DNA of 64,000 bases, taken from Linepithema humile (lineage: Eukaryota > Arthropoda > Insecta > Hymenoptera > Formicidae). The position numbers and the translations under genes were made by a program. This document shows, piece after piece, positions 49,011 through 61,159 of the stretch (within the stretch, counting starts at the first letter, position 1; the number at the start of each line of letters is the position of its first letter). Location: assembly GCF_040581485.1 (NCBI RefSeq), contig NC_090132.1, positions 16,808,146 to 16,872,145 of the forward strand. The letters run 5' to 3'. The notes under the pieces were generated by a model that was not told the DNA's origin, did not search any database, and worked only from the letters and a program-made list of their open reading frames with translations.

Positions 49011-52000
49011 GGGAAAACGGATCCGACGCTGCCGCAAAGTCACACTTTTGCGTAAAAGGGAAAAAGCGCGGTGGAAAATGCTTGCTCACTGTATTTTTCG
49101 TTCGCCACTCACGCTTATATAAACGTAATATTATGAAATAAATTTATTTCAAATATGTAAAAGCTTTTTAGCGATATTACGTGCGCACATATATATTTTT
49201 TCATATTCATGTATTTATATAAATATAACGCTCGCGAATACTGCATCTGTTTTGTCCGCAATTGATTTCGCTAATTCGAAAAAGAACAATATGTGCGCGC
49301 ACTTGGCACATTGTAATTGAATAGTGACGACAGATAACGTCATCGATGACAAACAGCAGGTTTATTTGACGTGCAAGTTTTACCGCTGCACGATTATAAA
49401 TTGTAATTGAGAACGAGAAATATGTTTTCCACGATCGATTCAGTAATGACGTAAAAAATGCGAAACTAATGATGACGTCAATCATGATGTTGACGCAAAC
49501 GTAAAATTCTGCCTAATACTGAATCTCTCCTTTCCTTGTTTTCTCAAATGCACGGAAAAAAAATTTGGAAAGAAATTGTGAGATCGAATGTATTAAAAAT
49601 GTCTGTCGCGCGCAAGAAGACAATGGACTCTCGCTTGCATTGTGTTTCGCGTTTTACCTGAACAACGGTCCATAATAACGGTATCGCACGGTACTCGCGA
49701 TTGTTACGAGATTTCTTGGAAAAATATTGAGGAATGAACGGAGTAATTTTCTATAAATAAATCTCACTGTTTTTGTAATGAGAATGAAATAATTGCTGAC
49801 GTATTGCAATATCCTTTTCGGAATTAATACACAATAATATATCTTCTTTACGAGCGCGTTCAATTTATCTTGTTTATAGAAATATAGATAAGCAGTTGTA
49901 GGAAATATAGCTACACTAAAACGCGTCTCTTTGATTTGCGTCTCGTGGTTTTTAATATTCTGAAATTTCTTTACGACCTGCGAATTCTTAAATTGTGCAG
50001 TTTATGCGATCCTACTACTTTTAGTAGCTCACATTCGTAAACATTCAGCTTTTAACAAGCAACAGCTTGTTATAGTATTTTGCATATTTTTTCGATTGTT
50101 TTTTCTAGACTGACAGCAGTAAATAGCAATTTGATCGCACAAGAATTGTCAACAACAAAATAGAAATCTTGGATGATGAAATATGTAAAGCTATCCATTA
50201 ATTATACGTATGACAAAAACGATCTAAGAGATCTAGGGACGACAGGAAGCCTCGAGGATGAAGGTGGCATAGATATGAATTAATTGTCTGACCTCGGTAA
50301 TTAACCTAAGCACTATCATTACTGCGCTCTTGTGAACGGATAATTCGCGCCATGTGCGGGCCGTAAATCGCGCCAGCCGCCATGAAATTGTAATACGGCA
50401 TGCAGTTCTGTAGTTCATGCACATTCATTGTGTCCATTTCGTCATCTGGCTTTGTTTTGTAAGGCGTTCATTAAACCTGGCCGCGACCCAGACTGTAACT
50501 CTCTATCTCTTCTTGTATCTCGGAAATTCTTGGCAGTCGATACCTACGCCAGGGGAGACGGCACGTCGAGTATCATAATCTCACGAGAGTAGGCGCCAAC
50601 GCGCGCAACAGCTGCTGTTTGTTGCCATTGCTCAACAGTCAAATCTAACCTGGTTAGACAGTTAGATTGGATCGCTGCGATGGGCCACCTCCAACGCGAA
50701 CGAATTTGCCACCGCTGCGACGCGAACGCATTTTTGCGCCGTGATGTAGTTATTTCCGGGATTTAATCTGCTCTCCGTCTATCTTGTTATTTTCTAAACA
50801 ACCGCGCGAAATAGATTTTTCCTTGTCAGGCGGCATCCGATTTTAACATAAAACACCTGACTTTTTTAATCTCGCGATACAATAATGAAATTTAAACGCA
50901 AATTCTATTTAATATCGACATTTATATTTTCGAACTTTACAGCGTTGAGATAACGTCGTTATTCGTGAGTGTTGAAGTCATGAAAAAATGAAATGAACGG
51001 TTCTAATTTGCCAAATTACCGAATAGCGATGAAAAATCGAACGCCCTCGCGATGATTAAGCTTCCATTGAGAACACGAATACCAAAACTCCGAATACTCT
51101 ATCCGGATATCCGGAATATGAAAAACGAATCGAATAGCGGAACAGTAACCTTATTATGTCTCATAATACATTTACTTTTTGCCCGCGGCGAATCGTTATT
51201 TCGCATGCGGAAGTTACGATTAAACGTCGATTAACAAGATAGATTGTATAGAAAGTGAGTCAGCGATTGATAGCAATGATTACTCGTCTAATAATGATGT
51301 CCGTGGACGAGCTCTGTCCAAGGAGGGATTAAAAGATTGTCGCTTGGCAAAAGTGATTGATACGCGGTATAGAACGCAATAAATCAAGATAAATGTTACG
51401 CAAAGAATTTTTAAGTTTATTAAAATTTTTATTTGATTAGCGATAACGGCCGAGCTGATCTAATTAATTTTAGCGCTAATCTCTGAACTTCGAACGGAGA
51501 GATTGATGTTTTTAACTTGCAACGTGGCATTAAAATTATAAGGTATCTAATGAAATATTAAATTTGCTTTTAATTATAGCTTATATTATATATAAGTTTT
51601 ATACTTTGCATCAATATTATTGACTGATGAAGGAAATTGATAACGTAATTAAAAAAAACACGATCGGAAATATATGTTGATACGCTTATGCACAAGGTAT
51701 CTGCGTAACAGTCTAAAATTATCACTTTTCTATTATAGATTCTTTGACCAATAGATTTTTTCATAATATTCAATAATTATATATGTATAAGGAGAGCTAA
51801 TAATAATAATAAACCGGAGACATCGGTGGTTTGCGTGCTATAAACGATCAGTGATAAGTCTTTTGCAAATACAGTTAGATTTGTGTCACGTTTTAAAATA
51901 CGAATATTCAACGCGTGGAATATAAAATGCGATATATTGTTTTCCATCTTTTTGTGCAGTAATCTTTTCGTGCGTGTTGTACGTGTTGCGCATCGTTTGC

Positions 52001-52208
52001 GGGTTTACGATTTATGAATTCGTAATTACCATAATAATTATCGTAATGTGCGACTTGGCTAGTTCTCTGCGCATCGCGCAGTCAGAAAATTAATTTCTGC
52101 TTTTAATTGCCATTCTGAATTAACGAGCTTGTCGCTCCGGCGAAGGCCGCGATTTCAACGGGTGGGCCTCAATTAACGAAAGAACAAAACGAAACGCAAA
52201 ATTGTCGG

Positions 52209-52865
52209 CCGGAAATCGCGCGCCGAATAAGTCGATCGATTGGCAATCGTCTCAAAGAATTGCTCGCCGCAGATGGTGTTATGGATCGATAAAACGCATT
52301 GATTGTATAATGATATGTGCGTTTAAATTCCCGCAGCGATACAGTACGCCTTACGAATACGTGAAGCTCGTTTCAAGTCACGTCGGCCTTCGGTTATAAT
52401 CACAATATGACGCGTAGATGCGGCGAAAGGGCTGAGAATGGCCTCACGAGCCCTTGAAGCTCCAAGGTTAAAATAATGAAGGCAATAAAAAAGGTATAAT
52501 TGAGGTCTGTAAAGCTGGTATTTCAAAATGCAAATTTTTATGAAATGCGGCAATTATTTACAATTTGACCATTTATTTATACATAATTTTTTTGTCTACT
52601 TTGCAGAAAAAAGTACACACAAATAAAAAATTGGATAAAATTTTGTCACGAGTACATCTAAATCTGCTATTTTTTATTTTCATTTTTTTTTTGTTTGTGT
52701 ATGATTTTTCTCTGTAAAATGGACAAAAAATTATGTATGGATAAATATGATCAAACCAATCAAATGCCACATAAGTTTTATGAAAGTTCGCATTTGGAGA
52801 GGCCAGCTTCACAGCCTTGGATGATTGTTCCGGAATCGCGAGCGTCGAATAAATCGATCGATTGG
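52209..52865 (+). repeat. Pair of ~35-base similar motifs
   Basis: The segments 52209-52243 and 52830-52865 match at about 30 positions. The shared core is ATCGCG followed by GTCGAATAA/CCGAATAA and TCGATCGATTGG. The surrounding sequences are unrelated. Only the two ends of this interval are the repeat; it may be a duplicated regulatory motif. Confidence 0.7.
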
Positions 52866-54588
52866 GACATAAATTACGCAAACATCTCATATGTCATAAA
52901 TTATGAAAATCAAAGTTAACTTATTTATTTTTTTTTTTTAATTGCATGTAATTTTCATAATTGTTGTGACATTGTGTAGATTGAAATTATGATGAATTAA
53001 CTAAAAGTTTACGAAATGTATTTATTTATGATGATGATCCATGATATAATAATTAATTAATTATTTATTACATTTAATCATCGTACATTTTCTAGAAACT
53101 ATACAAACATAATTATTGTAGATGTAGAGCTACAGAAACGAAAAACACATGGTGCAGGAAAAGAAGTATTTCATTAGTTTGGAGGATCCACTTACGAAAT
53201 AATCTCATTAATGATATTTTCTTTCGACTTTCGCCATCCTATAAAGGGAACAGAAAAGTGTTGTTTTGGTCTAGTTTTTCTTGGATTAATTGAACGTTAG
53301 TATCGATTAGTGGTAGCTAAACGTCCTCGATTCACGTTGTTTTTCGAAGCGGAAGTCTAGCTTTCCACTGAGAAACGCACTAGCTATACGCATTCCGAAT
53401 AATTCATCTGTTCTCTTTGTTTACTTATACTCAACGATCCAGCTCATACCAGGATTTATTACAAAAAGAGGATTTCATTAAACATTCGTTCTACACATTA
53501 CATTTTTTTATCTATTTATCTCGAATCATTCATATAATCGTTTATAAAAAGAATTGTTTATAATTTAGTGAGTAATATCTGCACGATCAAACAATTGATA
53601 AATTTTATCTGAATTTCTCGTTAACGTATTTACTGCTCGTTGGGAATTTTCAGTATAACGAAATCTTTGAAATCTCCGTGAGAACGAAATTCCCTGTTGC
53701 CTCCGCCGTCCCACCTTCGTTTATGATCGCCGGCATTTCCGCTTAATTTGCAAAACGATAACGCGAAGAGTACATTGCACGACCGACGTTCCGTCTGCAA
53801 CGGAATTTCCACGTTACTTTGAGTCACGGCGAATAATACTGCTCAACGAGGAATCCCGTATCAGTGTCATTTAAGAGTGATTAGAATGTCAGCTGTAAAC
53901 GATAGTGATCGCCAGATGTGTGATAGAATAATAGTTACAGGAATACGTGCATTCTTCGGAACAGAATTGTGTACTCTGGCAATTTAACGTGGAGTATCTA
54001 AATTATTATTCATTCCGTATTCACGGAATGCGAAACTGATCATTTCTCACGTGATTAACCGTTATTTTTTTTTTATCATGCTGGTTCAAATTTAAGTATG
54101 AAATTTAAATATGAAGCAAGCAATATTTTACCCATTATTTTGTCAACGTTATAGTTTACATTTTATGTTCATTCTATAATAACTTGTTATAAATATATTT
54201 AACATTTTTATAACATACTATTTTATCGTTTTCTGATACAAGTATTTACAAAAGTAATTACAAAAAGTAACAGTTTTCCTGCAAGTAATCTGTGTCTCAA
54301 TCACGTTTTATTCCCAAAGCGATCGACGCTCCGAACGGCGTTTCGGCGACGGCTTCGATCTTGCCGTGACAATACCGTACGTTATGTCGATTACGTTATC
54401 CGGGCGAGGTTACGTCATAAAGTAACGCGGTTGGCGGCACATGAGGCGGCACAAATCGAGTTTATCCTTTGCGAATTCCCGAAGCCCCGCCTCGTTAAAA
54501 CAACGCCGACAGCCGGCGGAGTTTCCGTCTCGGCGGGCGACGTTGTTCCCGAACAATTCGATTGTTACACACTCATACACTTCTCTTT

Positions 54589-54648
54589 CCCTCTCTTTCT
54601 CTCTTCCACTTCCTCTCTCTTTCTCTCTTCCACTTCCTCTCTCTTTCT
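54589..54648 (+). repeat. CT-rich tandem repeat, 24-base unit
   Basis: Two and a half copies of a 24-base pyrimidine unit containing CTCTTCCACTTC, at 54589-54612 and 54613-54636 with a partial third. The first copy differs from the second by one base. Confidence 0.9.
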
Positions 54649-56145
54649 ATAAAGTTTGTCTTCCTGTGACGGAGTTTGGCGTGTATATCGATCCGTCGTC
54701 GTCGAGAACAAGTTTCATCCTTGCGGTTGCGGAGCGAACGCTAAACGAGTCGGACAACGAAGGGGAAGAACATCTCTCCGCGTTGTTGTCCGATAGAAAC
54801 ACCGGTGCTCGGCCGTGTTTGCTTTGCCGGCTCGTTAAACGAAGAACGAGGGAGTACTCGTCTTCGTTTTATCGAATTTCTTCCGTGCCAGCGCCAGTGA
54901 CGCGAGATTTAGAGCTTTACAATGTGTAATTGCAATAAAAACACTTTCCATTCCATTATCGAAAGATAAGCATTTTTAAATTTTTTTTTAATACTAGAAT
55001 AATCATGAAAAATGATCAAAATTATCATAACGTATAAAGCATGATAAAGGAACGGATAACGAACGCGAGATAACGTGAATCATTTAATGAGTTATAAAAC
55101 ATGAACAACGCGATATCGATCGCTCCGTGCCACGAGGGAACGTTACGAAGCCAATATCGTGCCGCGCGTATCATTTAATAGAAAAAAAATGCTATAAACC
55201 GCATAATAGCATTATTATTATCGCGTCCATCATCGAGGGCGGCATTATTATCGTCCACGATGGAATATTGCTTATTGCCTGTGAATCTTATGAGAGCGAC
55301 TCTCTTGATTCTCAGGAAATAATAATGCGCGTCTGAAGTAATACAAGATCTTCTGAAATTTTTTATTTACCGAACAAATGCACTTAATGAAGTCTTGACA
55401 CGAAGCACTGAAATTGATCCGGATCGGACGTTCTCAATCTGCATTCGAGACGTTAAACGGCGCGCGGAAGGAAAATTATTTTGGCACGGTGCCGCCGCCT
55501 GCCAATTTGGCCGCATGGCGGCTTATGAAATATGGTAATGGTAGCGAAATAAAGTCAATTCGCGCGTAAAACTTTGTGAACGGCGTATTTATTACATGGT
55601 TGGACGAATAAACACACATCTCACCAGTTGCGTTATTTTGTATTTTGGTCCAAGAATTCAAACGTGCAATTTCGACGAGTCCCATTTGCAAATGCATTTT
55701 ATTTCGATCGTCACGTACTCGTGAAGTTTGTGTATTTTCTCGAAACAGAGGCAAAATTACAGTTATTTCCATCAGTCATCATGCAAACGTAAGCAGAATA
55801 TTGTTTCTTAATCGCTGCGATTTCTTTTTTTCTTTCCTTTTCTCTCTCTTTTTACGAATGACGTATCACGCATCTCCCATCGAGACGTTACATTCGCGTC
55901 GCGTTAAGAAATAATTTCAATGCGATTCCGATTAATCGCAGCCGCGATTGCCGTCGTTCAATTAACATCCGTCGGCGATGAATCGTTCTCGCGATTTCGT
56001 CACGAAGGATGTGTCCGCGGAGAATTCCTGTTGTTGCGTATGCCGGTCCAAAGCCGAGAATCATTCGCGCCAGGTGATGACGTCGGGGAATATGACAGGT
56101 GTGTCGTAGAAAATGTCGCAATGGCCGGCCGTTCTTTCGCTCGCT

Positions 56146-57156
56146 CGCGCGCGCGCGTGCGCTCGCTCGTGTCATCTTTCTCTCTTTCGATGGGAGTCGA
56201 CGCACGATTCTAATTCCCTCGCGTATAAGAAGCGCCTCTCGTTTACCAGACGACGCGCGTGATCTCGGTCACGCAGCGCGCGACGCGACCGATAGCCGGG
56301 GAAATTGTGCGCCGGAGCACGTTCGTCTGTTACCACTGCGCCCAGTAGTGACGAATTACCGCACGAACACGTAACTCGCGCAGAAGCCGTAATCATCGGA
56401 TTGAACCGAGTATAAGCATGAAAAATTACCTCAAACTAATAATTATTAACTGTTGGCTATCAATTGCTCGAACCAATTATTTATCGAGCACTGTTGTTAT
56501 CAAGGAGATACGGAAGTTCTTGAGATTTTACGATAAACTTTATTAGACAGACGATATTGCAGACAGTATTGATAATGAAATACGTTAGCAGACTATTCTT
56601 ATTCTTCTTCTTCTCCAGCTTTTTGACGACGTAACTGCAATTAGCTTCCAATGCAATTATTTTGCTGCAATTTACTATCAATGTATCTTAGCCCACTCAA
56701 CTGGAAAAAGTTAAATTGAAATTTTGCGAATCTCTACTCTACAGTTATTACTGTTAATATTATTGTTATAATTACATATATAATATTTGCTTTATTAGTA
56801 CTACTATTGATTTATAGTACTATTACATTGTTAAAATAACAAGTTCCACGTGTGTAATTATTCTCTATTTATAAAAGAGGAATATTAGTTCAATGTTTTA
56901 AAGCAAGAAATACGCGATTTATGGATTTATGGAGGTTTTGTGAATAAAATTATACAAAGTTGGGAAAATTTCATTAGGAAACGCCTGCAAATATGTCGCC
57001 TTGTCACTCGTGCTACACGCAACTGTTCGCAGTTGCATACTCGTAGGGGCTATTATTAAGTTTCAAAAGAGAGAAAAGAAGAAATATTTTTGAAACACTG
57101 ATTGACTGTATATACACTGAAATTTTAATTGTTTATCGCGCGCGCGCGTGCGCGCG
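56146..57156 (+). repeat. Alternating CG tracts (Z-DNA-prone)
   Basis: Two separate alternating purine-pyrimidine stretches, at 56146-56162 (17 bases) and 57137-57156 (20 bases), almost all CG steps. Similar short ones occur at 435-447 and 62523-62537. Only the named ends of this interval are the repeats. CpG is normally eroded in methylated DNA, so they suggest unmethylated intronic DNA. Confidence 0.7.
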
Positions 57157-59762
57157 AATAATTCTTTAAAATAGTCAATTAAATATATTATTTAATTTTT
57201 TATTGTCATTTAATTTTTAGTGATGCATGCAGTTTTCTTAATTACATGTTTCTTAATTGAAGTTTAAGAATTGCATTGGCAAATTCTGTGAAAAGAGCGT
57301 GCAGAAAAAATATTGAGGTTTTCGCTCGAGCTCGGAAGGATTAAGAAATTTCGATATTCAGCGTGTGTCAACGTGTAAATATTTAGTGACGCGATTACTC
57401 CCAATCGTACGCCTCACGTTGAAAGCTCAGCCGATTGGCTCGGACTGCGAATTTATTATTTATATCCTCAATGACCGAAAATTTGCAACAGTTGCTGATT
57501 AATCGTCCTTCTGTCAACCCACACAGATTTTCATAAATAATTATGTCGCATGCTCTCCCATCGCATATTCATAAGACGCGTTCTCAGCAAACACCTCGGC
57601 CTCTTAGCATCCGTCGCGAAAAATCGCGAATGTGACCCGCGACACCGTGAAGTATTACGCAAATATTTGTTTTTTGGCGAGGTAATGTCCGAGCGTGAAA
57701 GCGGCGAGTGCGTAAACAAGAGCTATCGAAATTATGCCAGAGCTATTTATACCTGTCGCCCGCCTATATTTACGTGCATCGTCGAAAGCGGCGCGCGTGC
57801 GTTTAGGTCGTCTAATTAAATATTATACAATAATTTATTTTATTCCTCCTATCCGAAATGTCGTATGGCGATATTAATATCGCCAGCCTTCAAATTGCTT
57901 CGACGGCTAATTATTCATATACCGTTTGACCAAACACGTAACATAATTTATATTGCTAAATTGCCAGTGAAATTTAGCTGTACACAAATTGCGAAGTCCT
58001 ATGCAGTTGCGCAATTAAAATAAATACTACACTTAGAAGTGCAGTGTTATATTATACATTGTAATTTCTCGCTCGCGTCTGTATTCATACACAGGCGCTG
58101 CAAAACTCCCAACATTTATATCTTCCGAAACATAAAACGTTTTCTCTCACTTTTGTCTAATGTTCACGCGCGCGTCTTATGGCACGCTCGTGTTGCTTCG
58201 AGTTGCTACGGAGAAGCTAAATATTGCATTACAGCAGTAAGCGTTGAAACGGCCGCAATTCTCTGAAAGCTTTCTTAAACCTTTAACGGGCAAAATTTGC
58301 TGGCTGAAAGAATCCAATTCTTAGCGTTTAACTCATTGTCAGTGCAGATAATTTGATTCCGTATCCAGTGCGGAGACAATACCTTCTTCTAGTTGTTGTG
58401 TCCGCGATATAGATATATACTGAATGAAAAGTAGAAAAATCTGACAATAGCATACCTCCACTAATTACACAGTAATTTAAACTTCTCTTGCGTGTGTTTT
58501 TGTAGTGAAGATTGAAAATGTTTCTCGTTGTTTCTTTGTTTAATTTTTTTAAATTACAACTAAAAGAAAAATTAATTTCTCTGTATTTATTAAATTTGCT
58601 TCGACAAATTATTGATTAAAAAATTTCTGTGAAGTATATTTTACCATTAAGAATTCAAATATGTGTTGTTTTGAATAAGATAAATAGATGACATAATATA
58701 TTCGCTTCTAAGACGTTAATATAATTAACAAAACGTTTGTTTTTTAAATTAAAATTTTTTATTTTTTTGTATATTTGTGGTAGAGGGAATCAATTATTGT
58801 TAAGAAAGAATTGAAATAAAAAACCTCTTCGACACCTGTAAATTGAGAGGCGCTGTTTGAAAGCGCGTTCGTCAGTAACGAGCAAACTCGCTAGGCCGCG
58901 TCAGTGAAATCGAATTAAAACGTCGAATGCAATTAGCGTAGGAAGAGACACAGCCTCCAGTGTACACGTGAGTGCATGCAGACGTTACTTCTCAAATTGA
59001 CCGAATCGAGTTCGGCCGCTACCGCCTGAAATGTGATTGCATTTTCGCGATTTACGCGCGCAGCGTAAATAGTTTGCGCTCGTCGCAGCACGAATTGCGA
59101 CGCATAACAAAGCTCTGTGCATGTGCATCCAACGGAATGCTGCAATGCGTCTATCGAACGATATTTTTTTTTTTTTTTCTTACGATTAATTCAATTTAGT
59201 TTTTTGAGAATTTTATTTTTAGTTGCGAGTTTTCATAGCAAATGCTTTCTATACGATTCGTGCCTTTTTTAAAAATTTAATTTGACAGTTTCTGCGTACG
59301 CTGGAAAGAGATTTCAAAATCGAAGACACATCAAAGATACGTTTTTCGAAAATAAATATTAAACAAAATTGTTATTGAATTAATACTTTTTAATTTTTTA
59401 TGAATGAGAAGAAATCTCAAATTATTAAATATGTCAGTGAAAATTACAGAAATAAAAATTCACGAGCTCATATGACGTGCAGATTAAATTTATTTTGCAA
59501 AACTGTGGAAAACACGCTATGTCATTGACAAATTGCATGCTTTATATCGCAAATTAAATGTCAAGCGCGTTTACTAAATTCTACAAAAGGTTAAAATACC
59601 TTCATTATTTTAGAGCAGATTGTTTTCCAGCTAGAAATCACTTTCCAAGTACAGGCAAATTTTTCTTTTAATTTTACTACAATTTGATTTTTTTAAGCTC
59701 CTGCGCACGTAGATTGCATGTGTTCTCACCGCTCTTGTTTTGGATTGTTTGTTGCATCTCAG

Positions 59763-59831
59763 GTCCAGGCGAATGTCTCAGGATGTCACAACCTCGAAAT
59801 CAACAGAAAATCTCTCAGCGTCGTATTACAG
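59763..59831 (+). CDS. Common exon 2 of the main gene
   Basis: 69 bases between a pyrimidine-rich acceptor (TTTGTTGCATCTCAG) and a consensus donor (TTACAG|GTAAGTAC). It begins with one base completing a split codon, encodes 22 codons, SRRMSQDVTT... to ...SASYY, and ends with two bases (AG) completed by exon 3 to Arg. SRRMS is a basophilic kinase consensus site, and the rest is Ser/Thr-rich. A second frame (beginning VQANV) is also open, but exon 3 has a TAG five codons in if entered in that phase, so the chosen frame is preferred. The internal ATG (CGAATGTCT) could serve as a start for transcripts with non-coding first exons. Confidence 0.75.
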
Positions 59832-61052
59832 GTAAGTACAGCACATGCACTCACCGTCATTTCATTTATTTCTTTTTTTCGAGCTTGTACATTATGTAAT
59901 CCTAGTATTATAAATAATTGTAATTCCACGTTGTCGTTGATGTTTAGATTATAACGTAGTTATAGTTCTCTCGCGTATATTTTGTGTAGAAATACACATT
60001 TGAAGTCCTATATAAATCACGCATGATAATACGAGTGGAAAAGTCTTAGCAATGTTGTTTGAGAACATATCTTTTCCGTTGATTGTAAGTTCAGCAATAA
60101 GACGAACGCAAAAGAAACGTTTATATGAAAGTGATAACACCCGTCCGATACGCACTATATCTCTCGACGCCTGTTAAAATAGACCGCGTGTTTCTGGAAA
60201 GCGCATTTGTGAAACGAATTTGTTTCCTCCATAAATATCAAAGGAGGGGACTGTCTTGAAGGAAAACATACGGCTGGAATGTTGCTCGTCGATTCGACGA
60301 ATGAGTCGCTATTATCACACAACGCTGGTTCATTCACCGACTTTTTCATTCACGTTCGACTTTTTTTCACGCCCGTGTGTCGCGTTGTTCGCAGAGATTT
60401 TACCGGGCTTTATCTTCATTGGCCACGCGTCCATAGAGACCGCTCGACTTATGGAGGTAACCCGCACGTTGCATGGTTCGTTGCATCGTGAAATTACGTT
60501 TTGTTATGGCTCGGTGAAATTGTCTCTAGCACCTGAACGTTCATACAAATAGTGAGCGTCAAACTATTAGCGTCTACCCGCGTACGCCCCACAATACATT
60601 CTGCAAGAATAAGTCGACGAGTGAGCACTCAATTTTATTTCTGAATGAGCTTAGCGGCTTGATTTTATTTTAACGATGTAAACTGCAAATAGAGATATCT
60701 TTTCACCACACTAATTTCTTGCGCATTTGTCCCTCTATTAAATTCGTTTAAAACGCTTTAGATTATTTCAATTGTTGTGTGTAGATAATTTTAATTGTTC
60801 CTGAAGAATTAAGGCAAATTTTATAAGTCAATTCTTATCGTTTTGCGGAAATTAAAATTTATGGAAATTTAAAATTAATTTTGAAAAAATGACATAGAGT
60901 GCCTACATCTCCGTAAAGTCATTCTCGTTTTATTCTATCTCTTCCGACCTATTTCTGCAGATTTCGCTCTGCTTAATCAAATTTGTTACGCAACGAGCTC
61001 GGGATATTAACGAGAGCGAAGTTAATTAACGATCACGTTTATTCTATTACAG
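59832..61052 (+). other. Intron 2
   Basis: A 1221-base intron with consensus ends. It includes a GC-rich island at about 60140-60560 that contains a possible 62-base cassette (60405-60466) with acceptor- and donor-like borders; see findings. Otherwise nothing is seen. Confidence 0.65.
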
Positions 61053-61159
61053 GAGCAAGAGCCGTAGCGTGGATCATGGATTCACGGCACCCTTCGATTT
61101 GGATGCTCTGCGGAATAAAGTTGAAGGACGCTTCGAATCTGTGGATAAGCTCTCAAAAG
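61053..61159 (+). CDS. Common exon 3 of the main gene
   Basis: 107 bases between acceptor GTTTATTCTATTACAG, with a TTAATTAAC-like branch point just upstream, and donor CAAAAG|GTGAGAAT. One base finishes the Arg codon from exon 2, then 35 codons follow, SKSRSVDHGF... to ...VDKLSK, and the exon ends after one base of the next codon. RSKSRS is another basic Ser motif. FDLDALRNKVEGRFESVDKL is a charged, helix-forming stretch with a heptad-like spacing. No membrane segment is seen yet. Its frame is uniquely open and fits exon 2, which supports both. The following exon must lie beyond the window. Family not recognised. Confidence 0.78.

Larger units (their letters stand above)
47035..59762 (+). other. 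Intron before exon 2, remaining part
   Basis: Intronic DNA with GC-rich islands at about 48830-49080, 50600-50760, 54300-54930, 55900-56400 and 57500-57800. It holds a (CAG)n tract, a 35-base dispersed duplication (52209-52243 and 52830-52865), a 24-base CT-rich tandem repeat, and alternating CG tracts at 56146 and 57137. A 162-codon ATG frame (54441-54929) ends just before AATAAA and is discussed in findings. The last 60 bases carry the pyrimidine-rich acceptor of exon 2. Confidence 0.55.
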
